From NCBI GenBank assembly GCA_934292725.1, contig CAKQXY010000051.1:1-23176 (forward strand): DNA of 23,176 bases, read 5' to 3'. Source of the DNA: an uncultured Lachnospiraceae bacterium (lineage in GTDB: Bacteria > Bacillota > Clostridia > Lachnospirales > Lachnospiraceae). The notes below the pieces were generated by a model. It saw nothing but the letters and a program-made list of their open reading frames with translations. It was not told where the DNA came from and did not search any database. Positions 1 through 7,013 of this stretch are shown in pieces; position 1 is the stretch's first letter; each line of letters starts with the position of its first letter. The translations under genes were made by a program, and so were the position numbers.

Positions 1-77
1 GCCTTTAGACGTTGGCCTAGTAACAATGGGCTTATAGCCCTAGTACAAACCACCCGTTTAACGGGTGGTCATGACTT
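1..77 (+). mobile_element. Possible right end of an IS200/IS605-type element (omega-RNA-like hairpins)
   Basis: Two compact hairpins lie back to back: GGGCT-tat-AGCCC at 28-40, then ACCACCCG-tttaa-CGGGTGGT at 49-69, with a short single-stranded tail. The small, perfect subterminal hairpin with a short AT-rich loop resembles right ends of IS200/IS605 elements, whose transcript serves as TnpB guide RNA scaffold. No transposase or TnpB gene is visible because the window starts here. The stop codon of the minus-strand carboxypeptidase lies 11 bases past the hairpin. On the minus strand the hairpin is followed only by TTTGT, so it may alternatively be a weak terminator for that gene. The assignment is inference by resemblance. 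Confidence 0.4.
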
Positions 78-79
78 GT

Positions 80-1444
80 TTACTGCATACGATATTGGTG
101 ATTTGGCGGTGTCGGATGTTTGCTTTTGTTCATCTTATTATAACGAATCAAAAAGACAACGAGAAGAATAATCAAAATGATTACAGCAAGCATGCATGCA
201 GCAAGCCAGATTTTTATTTCGTGGAAAGGTCTTGTCTGAAGCACGTCAGACAATGAATTACCAGATGCCACATATAGGTCGCTTGTGTCCTGTGCGACCT
301 GGTTGATAATCATTGCAGTTCCAAGTGGATATCCATGAAGCTCATAGGAGAGCATATGTGTGCCATCTTCATTTGTAATGGGACGGCGTGTCAGGTCATC
401 TAGTGAAACAGTATCTGGCACGGTGACGCGTGAAGCACTGTCAAGAGTCAGAAAAGAGGAATTTTGTTCGGAAAGACCAAGCGGGCTGTTAGAGATAAGC
501 GCCTGTGTGCTGTAGGTCTGATCCTGCTCAGAAGCCTTTGCTACACTGAAATGGTCAAATCCGTAATTAAAAAGCTGGATGGTATCCTTATATTGGTTTG
601 GATCTTCTGTATCCATTGTAACGCAGATTAAATTGCGTCCATCTTTTGAAGCATATGTAACTAGGCAGCGTCCAGCTTCCTCGGTCCAACCGGTTTTTCC
701 ACAGACAACAAACGGTGTGTAGTAGTCGGAATCTTTTTTAATAAGCTTATTTGTAGTGCCCATAGGAATATCGCGGTCGAGAATGGAATCGGCCTTTCTA
801 TAATAAGCTGGTGTGGATGAAATAGAGATAAAATCAGAATACTGAAGGCAGCCTAGCATAATCCTATATAAATCGTAGGCGCATGTCATGTGGTTTGGAT
901 CTTGAAGTCCATTGGCATTTGCAAAGTTTGTGTTTACGCAGCCAAGACTTACAGCAGTACTATTCATCAGATCCACAAAGGAAGATACAGAGCCGCTTAC
1001 ATGTTCAGCGAGTGCTGTTGCTACTTCATTTGCAGAAGGAAGTAAAAGACCATACAGACAGTCTCTTACGCTTAAGGATTCCCCAATATGCATACCAATG
1101 TGGCTGCTGCCGCTTGGAAGACTATAAATAGAGTTCTTTGAAAATGTGACAATATCATCCAAAGAAGTGTTAGACAGAGTCAGATAGGCTGTCATCAGCT
1201 TAGTTGTGCTGGCAGGATACATGGAGTTTGTCGCATTCTTTGCGTATAGGATTGTATCAGTATCGATATCAACGAGGATTGCGGCTTCGCTTGTAATTTC
1301 TGGCGCATCAGGCCATTCCTCAGGCAGATGTGCCTGCATGGTGTCAATTTCAGCCTTTGTTGCAGCACTTGCGGCATGGCATGGCAGTAAAAGAAGACAT
1401 ATGCACAGGCATAAAGAAAAAGAAGAACGTAAAAAAGCTTTCAT
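80..1444 (-). CDS. dacF: D-alanyl-D-alanine carboxypeptidase (penicillin-binding protein, S11 family)
   Basis: Removes the terminal D-Ala from peptidoglycan pentapeptides outside the membrane, tuning cross-linking. All three serine-PBP motifs are present (numbered from a TTG codon two codons upstream): STTK at 81-84, SAN at 139-141 and KTG at 252-254. An N-terminal signal peptide (hydrophobic to about residue 30, ending AASAA) precedes the S11 catalytic domain and a C-terminal beta domain. A single membrane helix lies at about 414-437, where soluble-type homologues carry an amphipathic anchor, and a short basic tail follows. ATG at 1444 is preferred over the in-frame TTG at 1450, because AAAGGTG then sits upstream at a workable distance and MKAFLRSS is a normal signal start. 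The gene is divergent from the glycan operon and its stop abuts the IS-like hairpins. The symbol is by family; the paralogue is uncertain. Confidence 0.93.
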   Translation of the reverse strand: MKAFLRSSFSLCLCICLLLLPCHAASAATKAEIDTMQAHLPEEWPDAPEITSEAAILVDIDTDTILYAKNATNSMYPASTTKLMTAYLTLSNTSLDDIVTFSKNSIYSLPSGSSHIGMHIGESLSVRDCLYGLLLPSANEVATALAEHVSGSVSSFVDLMNSTAVSLGCVNTNFANANGLQDPNHMTCAYDLYRIMLGCLQYSDFISISSTPAYYRKADSILDRDIPMGTTNKLIKKDSDYYTPFVVCGKTGWTEEAGRCLVTYASKDGRNLICVTMDTEDPNQYKDTIQLFNYGFDHFSVAKASEQDQTYSTQALISNSPLGLSEQNSSFLTLDSASRVTVPDTVSLDDLTRRPITNEDGTHMLSYELHGYPLGTAMIINQVAQDTSDLYVASGNSLSDVLQTRPFHEIKIWLAACMLAVIILIILLVVFLIRYNKMNKSKHPTPPNHQYRMQ

Positions 1445-1501
1445 AAACAATATTCACACCTTTCCATAATGGCACAGTTTTGCACCGTGAAACATTGATA
1501 A

Positions 1502-1516
1502 GTCAGTCAGACTGAC
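1502..1516. promoter_or_regulatory. Operator-like palindrome between dacF and the glycan operon
   Basis: GTCAGTC-A-GACTGAC is a perfect 7-bp inverted repeat around one base. It extends outward with GATAA on the left and TTATC on the right, offset by two bases. Read on the minus strand, a TATGAT hexamer lies just upstream, so the palindrome would cover the start of dacF transcription. A dimeric repressor site (TetR-like size) is a reasonable guess. No regulator gene is adjacent. Confidence 0.45.
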
Positions 1517-1568
1517 CTTTATCATAACATAAAAATGCTGAAAAGAAAAGGAAATGCGCAAAATATAC

Positions 1569-1597
1569 TTTCCAATGGGGCATAATTGTGTTATAGT
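1569..1597 (+). promoter_or_regulatory. Likely sigma-A promoter of the glycan operon
   Basis: TTTCCA at 1569-1574 (4 of 6 matches to TTGACA) is followed by a 17-bp spacer and TATAGT at 1592-1597 (5 of 6). It lies about 100 bases upstream of the glycosyltransferase start, leaving a leader that contains a hairpin at 1630-1658. Confidence 0.5.
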
Positions 1598-1629
1598 AGG
1601 CGATGAAGTAAAAAAGTGGGGACTATCTG

Positions 1630-1661
1630 ACCAGATTGCGATGGATGCTCAATCTGGTTTT
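1630..1661 (+). terminator. Attenuator-like hairpin in the glycan operon leader
   Basis: ACCAGATTG (1630-1638) pairs with CAATCTGGT (1650-1658) around an 11-base loop and is followed directly by TTTT and an A/T-rich stretch. It sits between the predicted promoter and the ribosome site at 1688. It could be a weak intrinsic terminator controlling readthrough into the operon. The T-run is short, so simple mRNA structure is the alternative. Confidence 0.4.
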
Positions 1662-1700
1662 AAATATGAAAGACAAGTAGGCAAGACAGGAGGTAACAGG

Positions 1701-2663
1701 ATGAAATTATCACTGGTGGTTCCATGCTATAACGAGCAGGATAATGTCCGAGCATTCTATGATGCAGCTGTAAATGCGTTTTTAGGCTGTGGCTATGAGT
1801 ACGAGCTTGTTATGGTAAATGATGGAAGCAGGGATAATACCGGGATTGAGTTAAAAAAGCTGTTTTATGAGAAAAGAGAAGAAACACCGATCACAATCGT
1901 TCAGTTTTCACGTAATTTTGGAAAGGAAGCAGCAATCCTGGCAGGAATGAAGCATGCAAAGGGTGATCTTGTAACATTGATTGATGCTGATTTACAGCAG
2001 CGTCCTGAAATTGTGCGCGAGATGGTTCAGATATTGGATGATCATCCAGAGTATGACTGTGTTGCTGCTTTTCAAAAAGAGAGAAATGAAGGAAAGGGTC
2101 TGTCTTTCTTTAAACGTGAATTTTATCGCCTGATCAATCAAATGAGTGAGGTAGAGTTTGTCAATGGCGCGAGTGATTTTCGCACATGCAGACGAAAAAT
2201 GGTTGATGCAATTTTAAGCATGCCGGAATATCATCGCTTTTCAAAGGGGATTTTTTCATGGGTTGGCTTTGATACTTACTATATTCCCTATGTTGCCGAG
2301 GAGCGTCATGCAGGAAAGACAAAGTGGAGCTTCTGGAAACTGTTTAAGTATGCGGTGGAGGGCATCATTGGCTATTCAACTGCACCGTTAAAAATTGCAA
2401 CTGTGCTTGGGTCATTCACATCACTTCTTGCTGTTATCTATTTTATTGTGGTTGTTTTGCAGCGGCTGATCTGCGGTGTAGATGTGCCGGGATATGCAAC
2501 AATTGTCGCATTGATTCTTTTAATTGGCGGTATTCAGCTTTTAATTTTGGGAATTATGGGAGAATATATAGCAAGAATGTATATTCAGGGAAAACAGCGT
2601 CCTATTTTTATAGAGAAGGATGTGCTTACAAACGAAATTAATACAAAAAAGACAGATAGGTGA
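1701..2663 (+). CDS. GT2 glycosyltransferase, polyprenyl-phosphate sugar transferase type (DPM1/GtrB-like)
   Basis: Predicted to transfer a nucleotide-activated sugar to undecaprenyl phosphate on the cytoplasmic face of the membrane. The 320-residue product opens with a GT-A fold (VVPCYNEQ at 6-13, NDGS at 40-43, DAD metal-binding motif at 95-97). Two long C-terminal membrane helices (about 230-260 and 270-295) follow, as in the GtrB/ArnC/DPM1 group. The usual DLQDPPE is DLQQRPE here, a tolerated variant. The open frame extends to 1554, but ATG 1701 is chosen because AGGAGGT ends six bases before it and family homology starts there. It is followed three bases later by the DUF4422 gene. The sugar is not identifiable. 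Confidence 0.9.
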   Translation: MKLSLVVPCYNEQDNVRAFYDAAVNAFLGCGYEYELVMVNDGSRDNTGIELKKLFYEKREETPITIVQFSRNFGKEAAILAGMKHAKGDLVTLIDADLQQRPEIVREMVQILDDHPEYDCVAAFQKERNEGKGLSFFKREFYRLINQMSEVEFVNGASDFRTCRRKMVDAILSMPEYHRFSKGIFSWVGFDTYYIPYVAEERHAGKTKWSFWKLFKYAVEGIIGYSTAPLKIATVLGSFTSLLAVIYFIVVVLQRLICGVDVPGYATIVALILLIGGIQLLILGIMGEYIARMYIQGKQRPIFIEKDVLTNEINTKKTDR

Positions 2664-2666
2664 AAA

Positions 2667-3461
2667 ATGGAAATAAAAGTAATAATTGCAGCTCACAAAC
2701 AGTATCTGATGCCTGATAAAGACTGTTACTTTCCAGTTCAGGTTGGAAGAGCGCTCCATCCGGATATTGGATATACTCCAGATAATACAGGGGACAACAT
2801 TTCTGAAAAAAATCCGTACTACTGTGAATTAACTGGACTGTATTGGGCATGGAAAAATTTGCCGGCAGATGTTATAGGTTTGGTGCATTATAGGCGTTAT
2901 ATGGGAAAGAAAAGAGGAATAGCTGGATTTATACAAAGGCATAGGGATCCGTTAGGAAGTATTCTTGAGGGAAAGGATATTGAGAAACTTATGAAAAAAA
3001 GTGACATTATTCTTCCTAAAAGACGTAAATATTATATTGAAACGCTGTATTCTCACTATGCACATACGCATTATGCAGAACACTTGGATATTACAAGAGA
3101 AGTTTTAAAGCAGTTATGTCCAGAGTATGTTCCAGCATTTGATCGTGTTATGAAGCGCACCAGTGGTCATATGTTCAATATGTTTATTATGAAACGCGAG
3201 AAATGTAATGCATATTGTGAGTTTTTATTTCCGGTTCTTGGTGAAATAGAAAAGCAAATTGATGTTACAAAGCTAAGCAGTTTTCATGCGCGCGTATTTG
3301 GGCGTATTAGTGAGCTGCTTTTAGACGTATGGATTGAGGCAAATAGAGAATCTTATGTGGAGGCTCCGCTTGTCAATATCGAAAAGACAAATTGGGTCAA
3401 AAAAGGAAGCGCTTTTTTAAAGGCAAAATTTGAAAAGAAAAAATATGAGGGAAGCTTTTAA
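2667..3461 (+). CDS. DUF4422 domain protein, probable exopolysaccharide glycosyltransferase
   Basis: The 264 residues match the DUF4422 pattern from end to end: VIIAAHK near residue 5, the cluster NTGDNISEKNP at 40-50, YCELTGLYWAWKN at 52-64 and GLVHYRRY at 71-78. Members occur in capsule and exopolysaccharide clusters and are regarded as glycosyltransferases; the precise reaction is not established. The protein is soluble with no signal peptide, so it acts in the cytoplasm. It starts three bases after the GT2 stop and is followed by a flippase, so it probably adds a sugar to the lipid-linked glycan made by this operon. No strong SD precedes it, consistent with translational coupling. Confidence 0.85.
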   Translation: MEIKVIIAAHKQYLMPDKDCYFPVQVGRALHPDIGYTPDNTGDNISEKNPYYCELTGLYWAWKNLPADVIGLVHYRRYMGKKRGIAGFIQRHRDPLGSILEGKDIEKLMKKSDIILPKRRKYYIETLYSHYAHTHYAEHLDITREVLKQLCPEYVPAFDRVMKRTSGHMFNMFIMKREKCNAYCEFLFPVLGEIEKQIDVTKLSSFHARVFGRISELLLDVWIEANRESYVEAPLVNIEKTNWVKKGSAFLKAKFEKKKYEGSF

Positions 3462-3493
3462 AGCAGTGCCAGAAACAAAAGAAAGAGAATTTT

Positions 3494-4948
3494 ATGCAGA
3501 AACAAAAATCAATTAAAGTTAATTTTTTTATGAATGCACTGCTTACGATGTCTTCAGTTGTGTTTCCGCTTATTACATCATCGCATGTTGCAAGGGTACT
3601 TGGACCAAATGGAACTGGTATTGTTGATTTTGTGTATCCGATGGTCATGTACTTCTCGATGATTGCACAGCTAGGTATTCCGACTTATGGTATTCGTATA
3701 TGTGCAAAGGTCAGAGATGATAAGGTGGAACTTTCAAGAGTGGTGCAGGAACTTTTGATAATTAATATGATCACTTGTGCACTGGCATATATCTGTTTTT
3801 TTGCAGCCATTGCGCTTGTGCCGCAGATGCAGGAGCAAAAGACACTGTTTTATATTCTGGGATCACTTATTTTACTTAATACAATTGGTGTTGAGTGGTT
3901 ATATAAGGGATTGGAGGAGTATAGCTATATCACAATTCGAAGTCTGATCTTTAAAGTGATTGTTCTGATTTGTATTGTGACGATGATTCAGAAAGAGTCA
4001 GATTATGTACTGTATGGAGCACTGTTTATTATGGCTCAGGTTGGTTCAAACATTGTGAATTTCCTTCATCTTCATAAGATTATCATCATTAAGCCAGTTG
4101 GAGGGTATCACTTTAAGCGCCATCTAAAGCCAATTATGTCGTTCTTTGCGATGTCAATTGCTACAACAATTTATACAAGTGTTGATACAACGATGATTCG
4201 TTTTATGAAGGGCTATGCAGAAAATAGTTTCTATTCACAGTCTGTTAAAATTAAAACAGCGCTTGTAAATGTTGTTACAGCACTTGGTGCAGTTCTTCTT
4301 CCGCGTGCATCGTATTACTTGGAGAAAGGGCTTAAGGATGAGTTTTTAAAGATTTCAAGAAAAGCACTCCACTTTATATTTGTCGCAGCGATACCATTGT
4401 CATTGTATTTTATGCTGGCAGCAAAGCCATCAATTTTGTTTCTTTTTGGTGATCAGTATACGCGAAGCATTATGCCTATGAAGCTGATCATGCCAACAGT
4501 ATTTGCAATTGGACTGTCTAATATATTAGGTATCCAGATGCTGATTCCAATGGGACGAGAAAATGTGGTTGTTGTCTCTGAAATTGTAGGAGCTGTAGTA
4601 GATGTAATAATCAATGCACTTTTGATTCCAAAGTATGGCGCAAGTGGTGCTGCAATAGGAACAGTTACGGCAGAGTTTGCGGTTTTGGCAGTGCAGGCCA
4701 TTGCACTTAAAACGACAGTGCTGCCGCTTGTGCGCCAGATTCCAGTTTGGAAGCATGTGCTGGCAGCAGCAGTATCTGCGATTCCATGCGTGGCAATAGT
4801 AGGAATTGGTTGGGGAAATTTTGTGACTCTTATGGTGTCTGCAATTCTTTTCTTTGGAATATATCTTATTATTTTGATTTTACTGAAGGAGCCATTTATA
4901 CGAGAGTATGCGCCTATGGTGACAAAGTTTTTACCGCAAAAAAAATAA
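3494..4948 (+). CDS. Polysaccharide flippase, MOP superfamily (Wzx/RfbX-like)
   Basis: A 484-residue, highly hydrophobic protein with about 12-14 membrane helices. It opens with a conserved amphipathic N-terminus (FFMNALLTMSSVVFPLITSS, then VLGPNGTGIVDF) typical of oligosaccharide-unit translocases of the MOP/MATE group. Expected role: flipping undecaprenyl-linked glycan across the membrane. It is third in the operon after the GT2 and DUF4422 genes, 32 bases downstream, with only a weak AAGAGAA ribosome site. A strong terminator ends the operon 16 bases after the stop. No polymerase or ligase gene is present, so the final glycan step must be encoded elsewhere. Confidence 0.9.
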   Translation: MQKQKSIKVNFFMNALLTMSSVVFPLITSSHVARVLGPNGTGIVDFVYPMVMYFSMIAQLGIPTYGIRICAKVRDDKVELSRVVQELLIINMITCALAYICFFAAIALVPQMQEQKTLFYILGSLILLNTIGVEWLYKGLEEYSYITIRSLIFKVIVLICIVTMIQKESDYVLYGALFIMAQVGSNIVNFLHLHKIIIIKPVGGYHFKRHLKPIMSFFAMSIATTIYTSVDTTMIRFMKGYAENSFYSQSVKIKTALVNVVTALGAVLLPRASYYLEKGLKDEFLKISRKALHFIFVAAIPLSLYFMLAAKPSILFLFGDQYTRSIMPMKLIMPTVFAIGLSNILGIQMLIPMGRENVVVVSEIVGAVVDVIINALLIPKYGASGAAIGTVTAEFAVLAVQAIALKTTVLPLVRQIPVWKHVLAAAVSAIPCVAIVGIGWGNFVTLMVSAILFFGIYLIILILLKEPFIREYAPMVTKFLPQKK

Positions 4949-4964
4949 AAAAGAATATTGTTAG

Positions 4965-4995
4965 AGATGGCACGTAGTTGTGCCATCTTTTTTTT
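4965..4995 (+). terminator. Rho-independent terminator of the glycan operon
   Basis: A nine-base-pair stem, AGATGGCAC (4965-4973) with GTGCCATCT (4980-4988), six-base loop, followed by an unbroken run of T to 4995. Confidence 0.93.
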
Positions 4996-5028
4996 AACGT
5001 ATTGAAACTGAACGCTTTGCGATAGCAC

Positions 5029-5057
5029 AAAAAAAGCACCCGATCAACTCGGATGCT
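5029..5057 (-). terminator. Terminator of the tRNA-Lys transcript
   Basis: On the minus strand AGCATCCGA pairs with TCGGGTGCT (one G-T pair) around a five-base loop and is followed by seven T. It sits ten bases past the tRNA 3' end and faces the glycan operon terminator, separating the convergent transcripts. Confidence 0.9.
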
Positions 5058-5066
5058 TTTAAATCG

Positions 5067-5139
5067 TGCGCCTCCAGGGGTTCGAACCCTGGACACCCTG
5101 ATTAAGAGTCAGGTGCTCTACCAACTGAGCTAGAGGCGC
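5067..5139 (-). tRNA. tRNA-Lys (anticodon CTT)
   Basis: A full cloverleaf can be drawn on the minus strand. The acceptor stem is GCGCCTC / GAGGCGC, the D arm contains AGCTCAGTTGGTAGAGC, and the anticodon stem is CCTGA / TCAGG with loop CTCTTAA, giving anticodon CTT (lysine, AAG codons). The T arm CCAGG-GTTCGAA-CCCTGG is canonical. The discriminator base is A (position 5067). CCA is not encoded and must be added after transcription. It is a solitary tRNA with its own promoter and terminator. Confidence 0.97.
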
Positions 5140-5170
5140 TTTTTTTGTTTGTCACTCACGCGACTCCTAT

Positions 5171-5199
5171 ATACTATCACAGCTCAATTGATTTGTCAA
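5171..5199 (-). promoter_or_regulatory. Sigma-A promoter of tRNA-Lys
   Basis: On the minus strand there is a perfect TTGACA (5199-5194), a 17-bp spacer and TAGTAT (5176-5171), about 30 bases before the mature tRNA. This is the strength expected for a stable RNA gene. Confidence 0.92.
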
Positions 5200-5228
5200 C
5201 AGTTTTTTGAAAAAAATTAAAAATATTT

Positions 5229-5387
5229 TTAATGGTGTTTTGAAGAACATTTTTGCTTTGCAAATGGGCAGTGGGCACAGGCTTTGGCGGCAGTTTGAAA
5301 ACAGCGATATAAATGTAACAGAGTGCAGTCGAAAAAAGGACAGCAGCTGTGACGAATAACAAATTTACGAAAATGATGACAATGCAT
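5229..5387 (-). CDS. Small Cys/His-rich protein, 52 residues
   Basis: Unrecognised. The ATG at 5387 is preceded by GGAGG (5397-5393) at five bases, a better initiation site than any other frame here. The product starts MHCHHF and carries CC at 15-16, C20, C29, an ACAHC stretch (C37, C40) and C47, plus several His: seven Cys in all and enough ligands for one or two zinc or iron sites. The spacing is faintly like the Cys-rich nitrous-oxide-stimulated-promoter family, but the match is too poor to assign. It lies immediately after the trmB terminator, so expression would need readthrough or an unseen promoter. A competing 86-residue frame on the same strand lacks an SD at its start and runs through the terminator stem and the tRNA promoter. 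Existence is moderately supported; function unknown. Confidence 0.5.
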   Translation of the reverse strand: MHCHHFRKFVIRHSCCPFFDCTLLHLYRCFQTAAKACAHCPFAKQKCSSKHH

Positions 5388-5400
5388 GGAGACCTCCAAA

Positions 5401-5437
5401 TAAAATGCTCCTGCCACAAGATATGCGGCAGGAGCAC
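5401..5437 (-). terminator. Terminator after trmB
   Basis: On the minus strand TGCTCCTGCC pairs with GGCAGGAGCA around an 11-base loop and is followed by TTTTATTT. It lies 20 bases after the trmB stop and just before the ribosome site of the small Cys/His-rich ORF, so it may act as a partial terminator for that gene. Confidence 0.85.
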
Positions 5438-5456
5438 TGTGTGATCATTTGCATAA

Positions 5457-6107
5457 TTAAGCTTTTTTATCGTGAACGGCTTCTAATTTATAGATTGGGT
5501 TTCCAATGGCAGAAAATTTTGCTTCATATTCTGTCATGACATTGCCCTCGACAAACTCACTATGGTGAAGATCGCGTGTCTGCATAAGAAGTGTCCAGCC
5601 AGATTCTTTTACAGATTCAAGACTGAAATCAAATAGTGGCTGATTATCGGTCTTAAATTCGACAATACCGCCATCTGCTAAAATCTGGTCATACAGCCCT
5701 AAAAATCGGCTGCTTGTAAGACGGCGCTTTGCGTGTCGGTCTTTTGGCCATGGGTCGGAAAAATTTAAATAAATGTGAGCAATTTCGCCTGGTGCAAAGA
5801 TATCAGGAAGATATTCTGCGTCAAAGCGAAGAAACTTTAAATTCGGAAGTTGAAGCTCTTCCTGCTTTTCAATGGCACGGATCAAAACAGAAGAGTATTT
5901 CTCAATTCCGATGTAGTTTATTTCTGGATGAAGTGCGGCAAGTGATGTGATAAATTGTCCCTTGCCCATTCCAACCTCAATGAATATTGGGTTGTTGTTG
6001 CCAAAAATTTGAACGGCAACATGTCCTTTGTACTGCTGCGGCTCTTGAATCACGTAAGGATTTATAAGCATTTCCTCACGCGCGCCTCTGACGTTGCGTA
6101 ATCTCAT
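5457..6107 (-). CDS. trmB: tRNA (guanine-N7-)-methyltransferase TrmB
   Basis: Methylates N7 of G46 in tRNA variable loops, using S-adenosylmethionine. The 216-residue product begins MRLRNVRGA, as usual for the family. It shows the SAM-binding loop EVGMGKGQF (44-52), the IGIEKY acidic stretch (66-71), the TrmB signature DPWPKDRHAKRRL (118-130) and the C-terminal TEYEAKF motif. GAGAGG precedes the ATG at six bases. It follows the kinase-like gene after ten bases, so the two form an operon driven from the promoter at 6828-6856, and it ends at a terminator. Length and motifs are complete. Confidence 0.97.
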   Translation of the reverse strand: MRLRNVRGAREEMLINPYVIQEPQQYKGHVAVQIFGNNNPIFIEVGMGKGQFITSLAALHPEINYIGIEKYSSVLIRAIEKQEELQLPNLKFLRFDAEYLPDIFAPGEIAHIYLNFSDPWPKDRHAKRRLTSSRFLGLYDQILADGGIVEFKTDNQPLFDFSLESVKESGWTLLMQTRDLHHSEFVEGNVMTEYEAKFSAIGNPIYKLEAVHDKKA

Positions 6108-6117
6108 TTTCGACCTC

Positions 6118-6741
6118 TCAGTCTTTCATGCGCTCAGCAACGATTGCTTCAATCATCTCTGCGCACTGCTGATAGGTATAACGGCTTGTATCCAAAACGA
6201 GATCATAATTTCTTGCATCCATCCATTCTCTTCCGGTGAAATGCTTGTAATAATCACTTCTGTATTTGTTTGTCTTTGATATGCGCTCGGCAGCATCCTT
6301 TTCACTGCACTGCATAATTTCCATTTCATGCGCAAGACAATCCTTATACTGAGAGTGAACGAATACACGAACTAAATATGGATAATCTTTTAATACATAA
6401 TCTCCGCCTCTTCCGATTACAATAAAAGAGTTCTCCTTGATTAATTCTTTCATAACCTTTGCCTGATAGGCAAACAGATCATCACTTGTCGCATATTCGC
6501 TTTTTTCCGGAAGGATATGCTCGCCGTTATAGACCTTCTTAAAGGCGTTAAACAGTGGGCTTTTCTTTGTATCCTCATCGGCTGCAGCAAAGACTGCTTC
6601 ATTTATGCCGCTGTTTCCGGCAGCCAGGCGAAGCAGCATACGGTCATAGTATTCAATTCCATAATGAGCGGAAAGAATCTTTGCGATGGAAGTACCACCG
6701 GCACCGCAGGTTCTGGTAATGGTAACAGCAAAATGTTTCAT
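6118..6741 (-). CDS. Cytidylate kinase-like family protein
   Basis: A P-loop nucleoside-monophosphate-kinase-like protein of the group often annotated cytidylate kinase-like (Cytidylate_kin2). The 207 residues open with VTITRTCGAGGTSIAK (6-21), a glycine-rich loop in the family form GxGG rather than classical GKS/T. A lid or acceptor region with IVIGRGGDYVL and several Arg/Asp pairs follow (KYRSDYYKHFTGREW). The substrate of this subfamily is not established, and it differs from the housekeeping Cmk. ATG 6741 is chosen because GGGAGG sits seven bases before it; a longer open frame to 6804 would run through that site. First gene of the trmB operon. Confidence 0.85.
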   Translation of the reverse strand: MKHFAVTITRTCGAGGTSIAKILSAHYGIEYYDRMLLRLAAGNSGINEAVFAAADEDTKKSPLFNAFKKVYNGEHILPEKSEYATSDDLFAYQAKVMKELIKENSFIVIGRGGDYVLKDYPYLVRVFVHSQYKDCLAHEMEIMQCSEKDAAERISKTNKYRSDYYKHFTGREWMDARNYDLVLDTSRYTYQQCAEMIEAIVAERMKD

Positions 6742-6813
6742 ATTCCAACCTCCCTCAAACTTAATTGCAGCGGTCTGCAAATCAAAAAAACAATGGAATT
6801 GCAAACCACAAAG

Positions 6814-6829
6814 CTTCTTATATAAGAAG
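6814..6829. promoter_or_regulatory. Perfect 16-bp palindrome at the kinase/trmB transcription start
   Basis: CTTCTTATATAAGAAG is fully self-complementary. It begins at the downstream edge of the minus-strand -10 hexamer, so the expected start site falls in its centre. This is the classical position for a repressor operator; as RNA it could instead form a small 5' hairpin. Confidence 0.45.
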
Positions 6830-6856
6830 TATATATGATAGTTACTAAAAAGTCAA
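6828..6856 (-). promoter_or_regulatory. Sigma-A promoter of the kinase-like/trmB operon
   Basis: On the minus strand TTGACT (6856-6851), a 17-bp spacer and TATACT (6833-6828). Both hexamers are one mismatch from consensus. It is about 90 bases upstream of the first start codon. Confidence 0.8.
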
Positions 6857-6958
6857 CGCGTCAAAAACGATCATAAACGAAAGAAAAACGTCACAGTATG
6901 TCAAAAAATTAACAAAAAAATTATGGAATTTATTTGAGTTTTTTAAAACAATTCGCCA

Positions 6959-6987
6959 ATGACAATTTTGTATCATCATACTATAAT
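6959..6987 (+). promoter_or_regulatory. Sigma-A promoter of the V/A-ATPase operon
   Basis: ATGACA (6959-6964), a 17-bp spacer and perfect TATAAT (6982-6987). The start site would be near 6994, giving a leader of only about 20 bases that is essentially the AGGAGG ribosome site of the first gene. Confidence 0.88.
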
Positions 6988-7013
6988 GAATGTGCGAAAA
7001 AGGAGGCATGCAG

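Noticed and set aside
1554..1700. A 49-codon N-terminal extension of the GT2 glycosyltransferase
   Set aside because: It crosses the leader hairpin and the predicted promoter, has no homology-like content, and the AGGAGGT fits ATG 1701.
4453..5028. A 191-codon minus-strand frame
   Set aside because: It lies antisense to the flippase gene and across its terminator, with no SD and no family likeness; a shadow of the coding strand.
5177..5437. An 86-codon minus-strand frame with a hydrophobic N-terminal half
   Set aside because: Its start lies inside the trmB terminator stem without an SD and it runs through the tRNA-Lys promoter to its -10. The overlapping 52-codon frame has the GGAGG.
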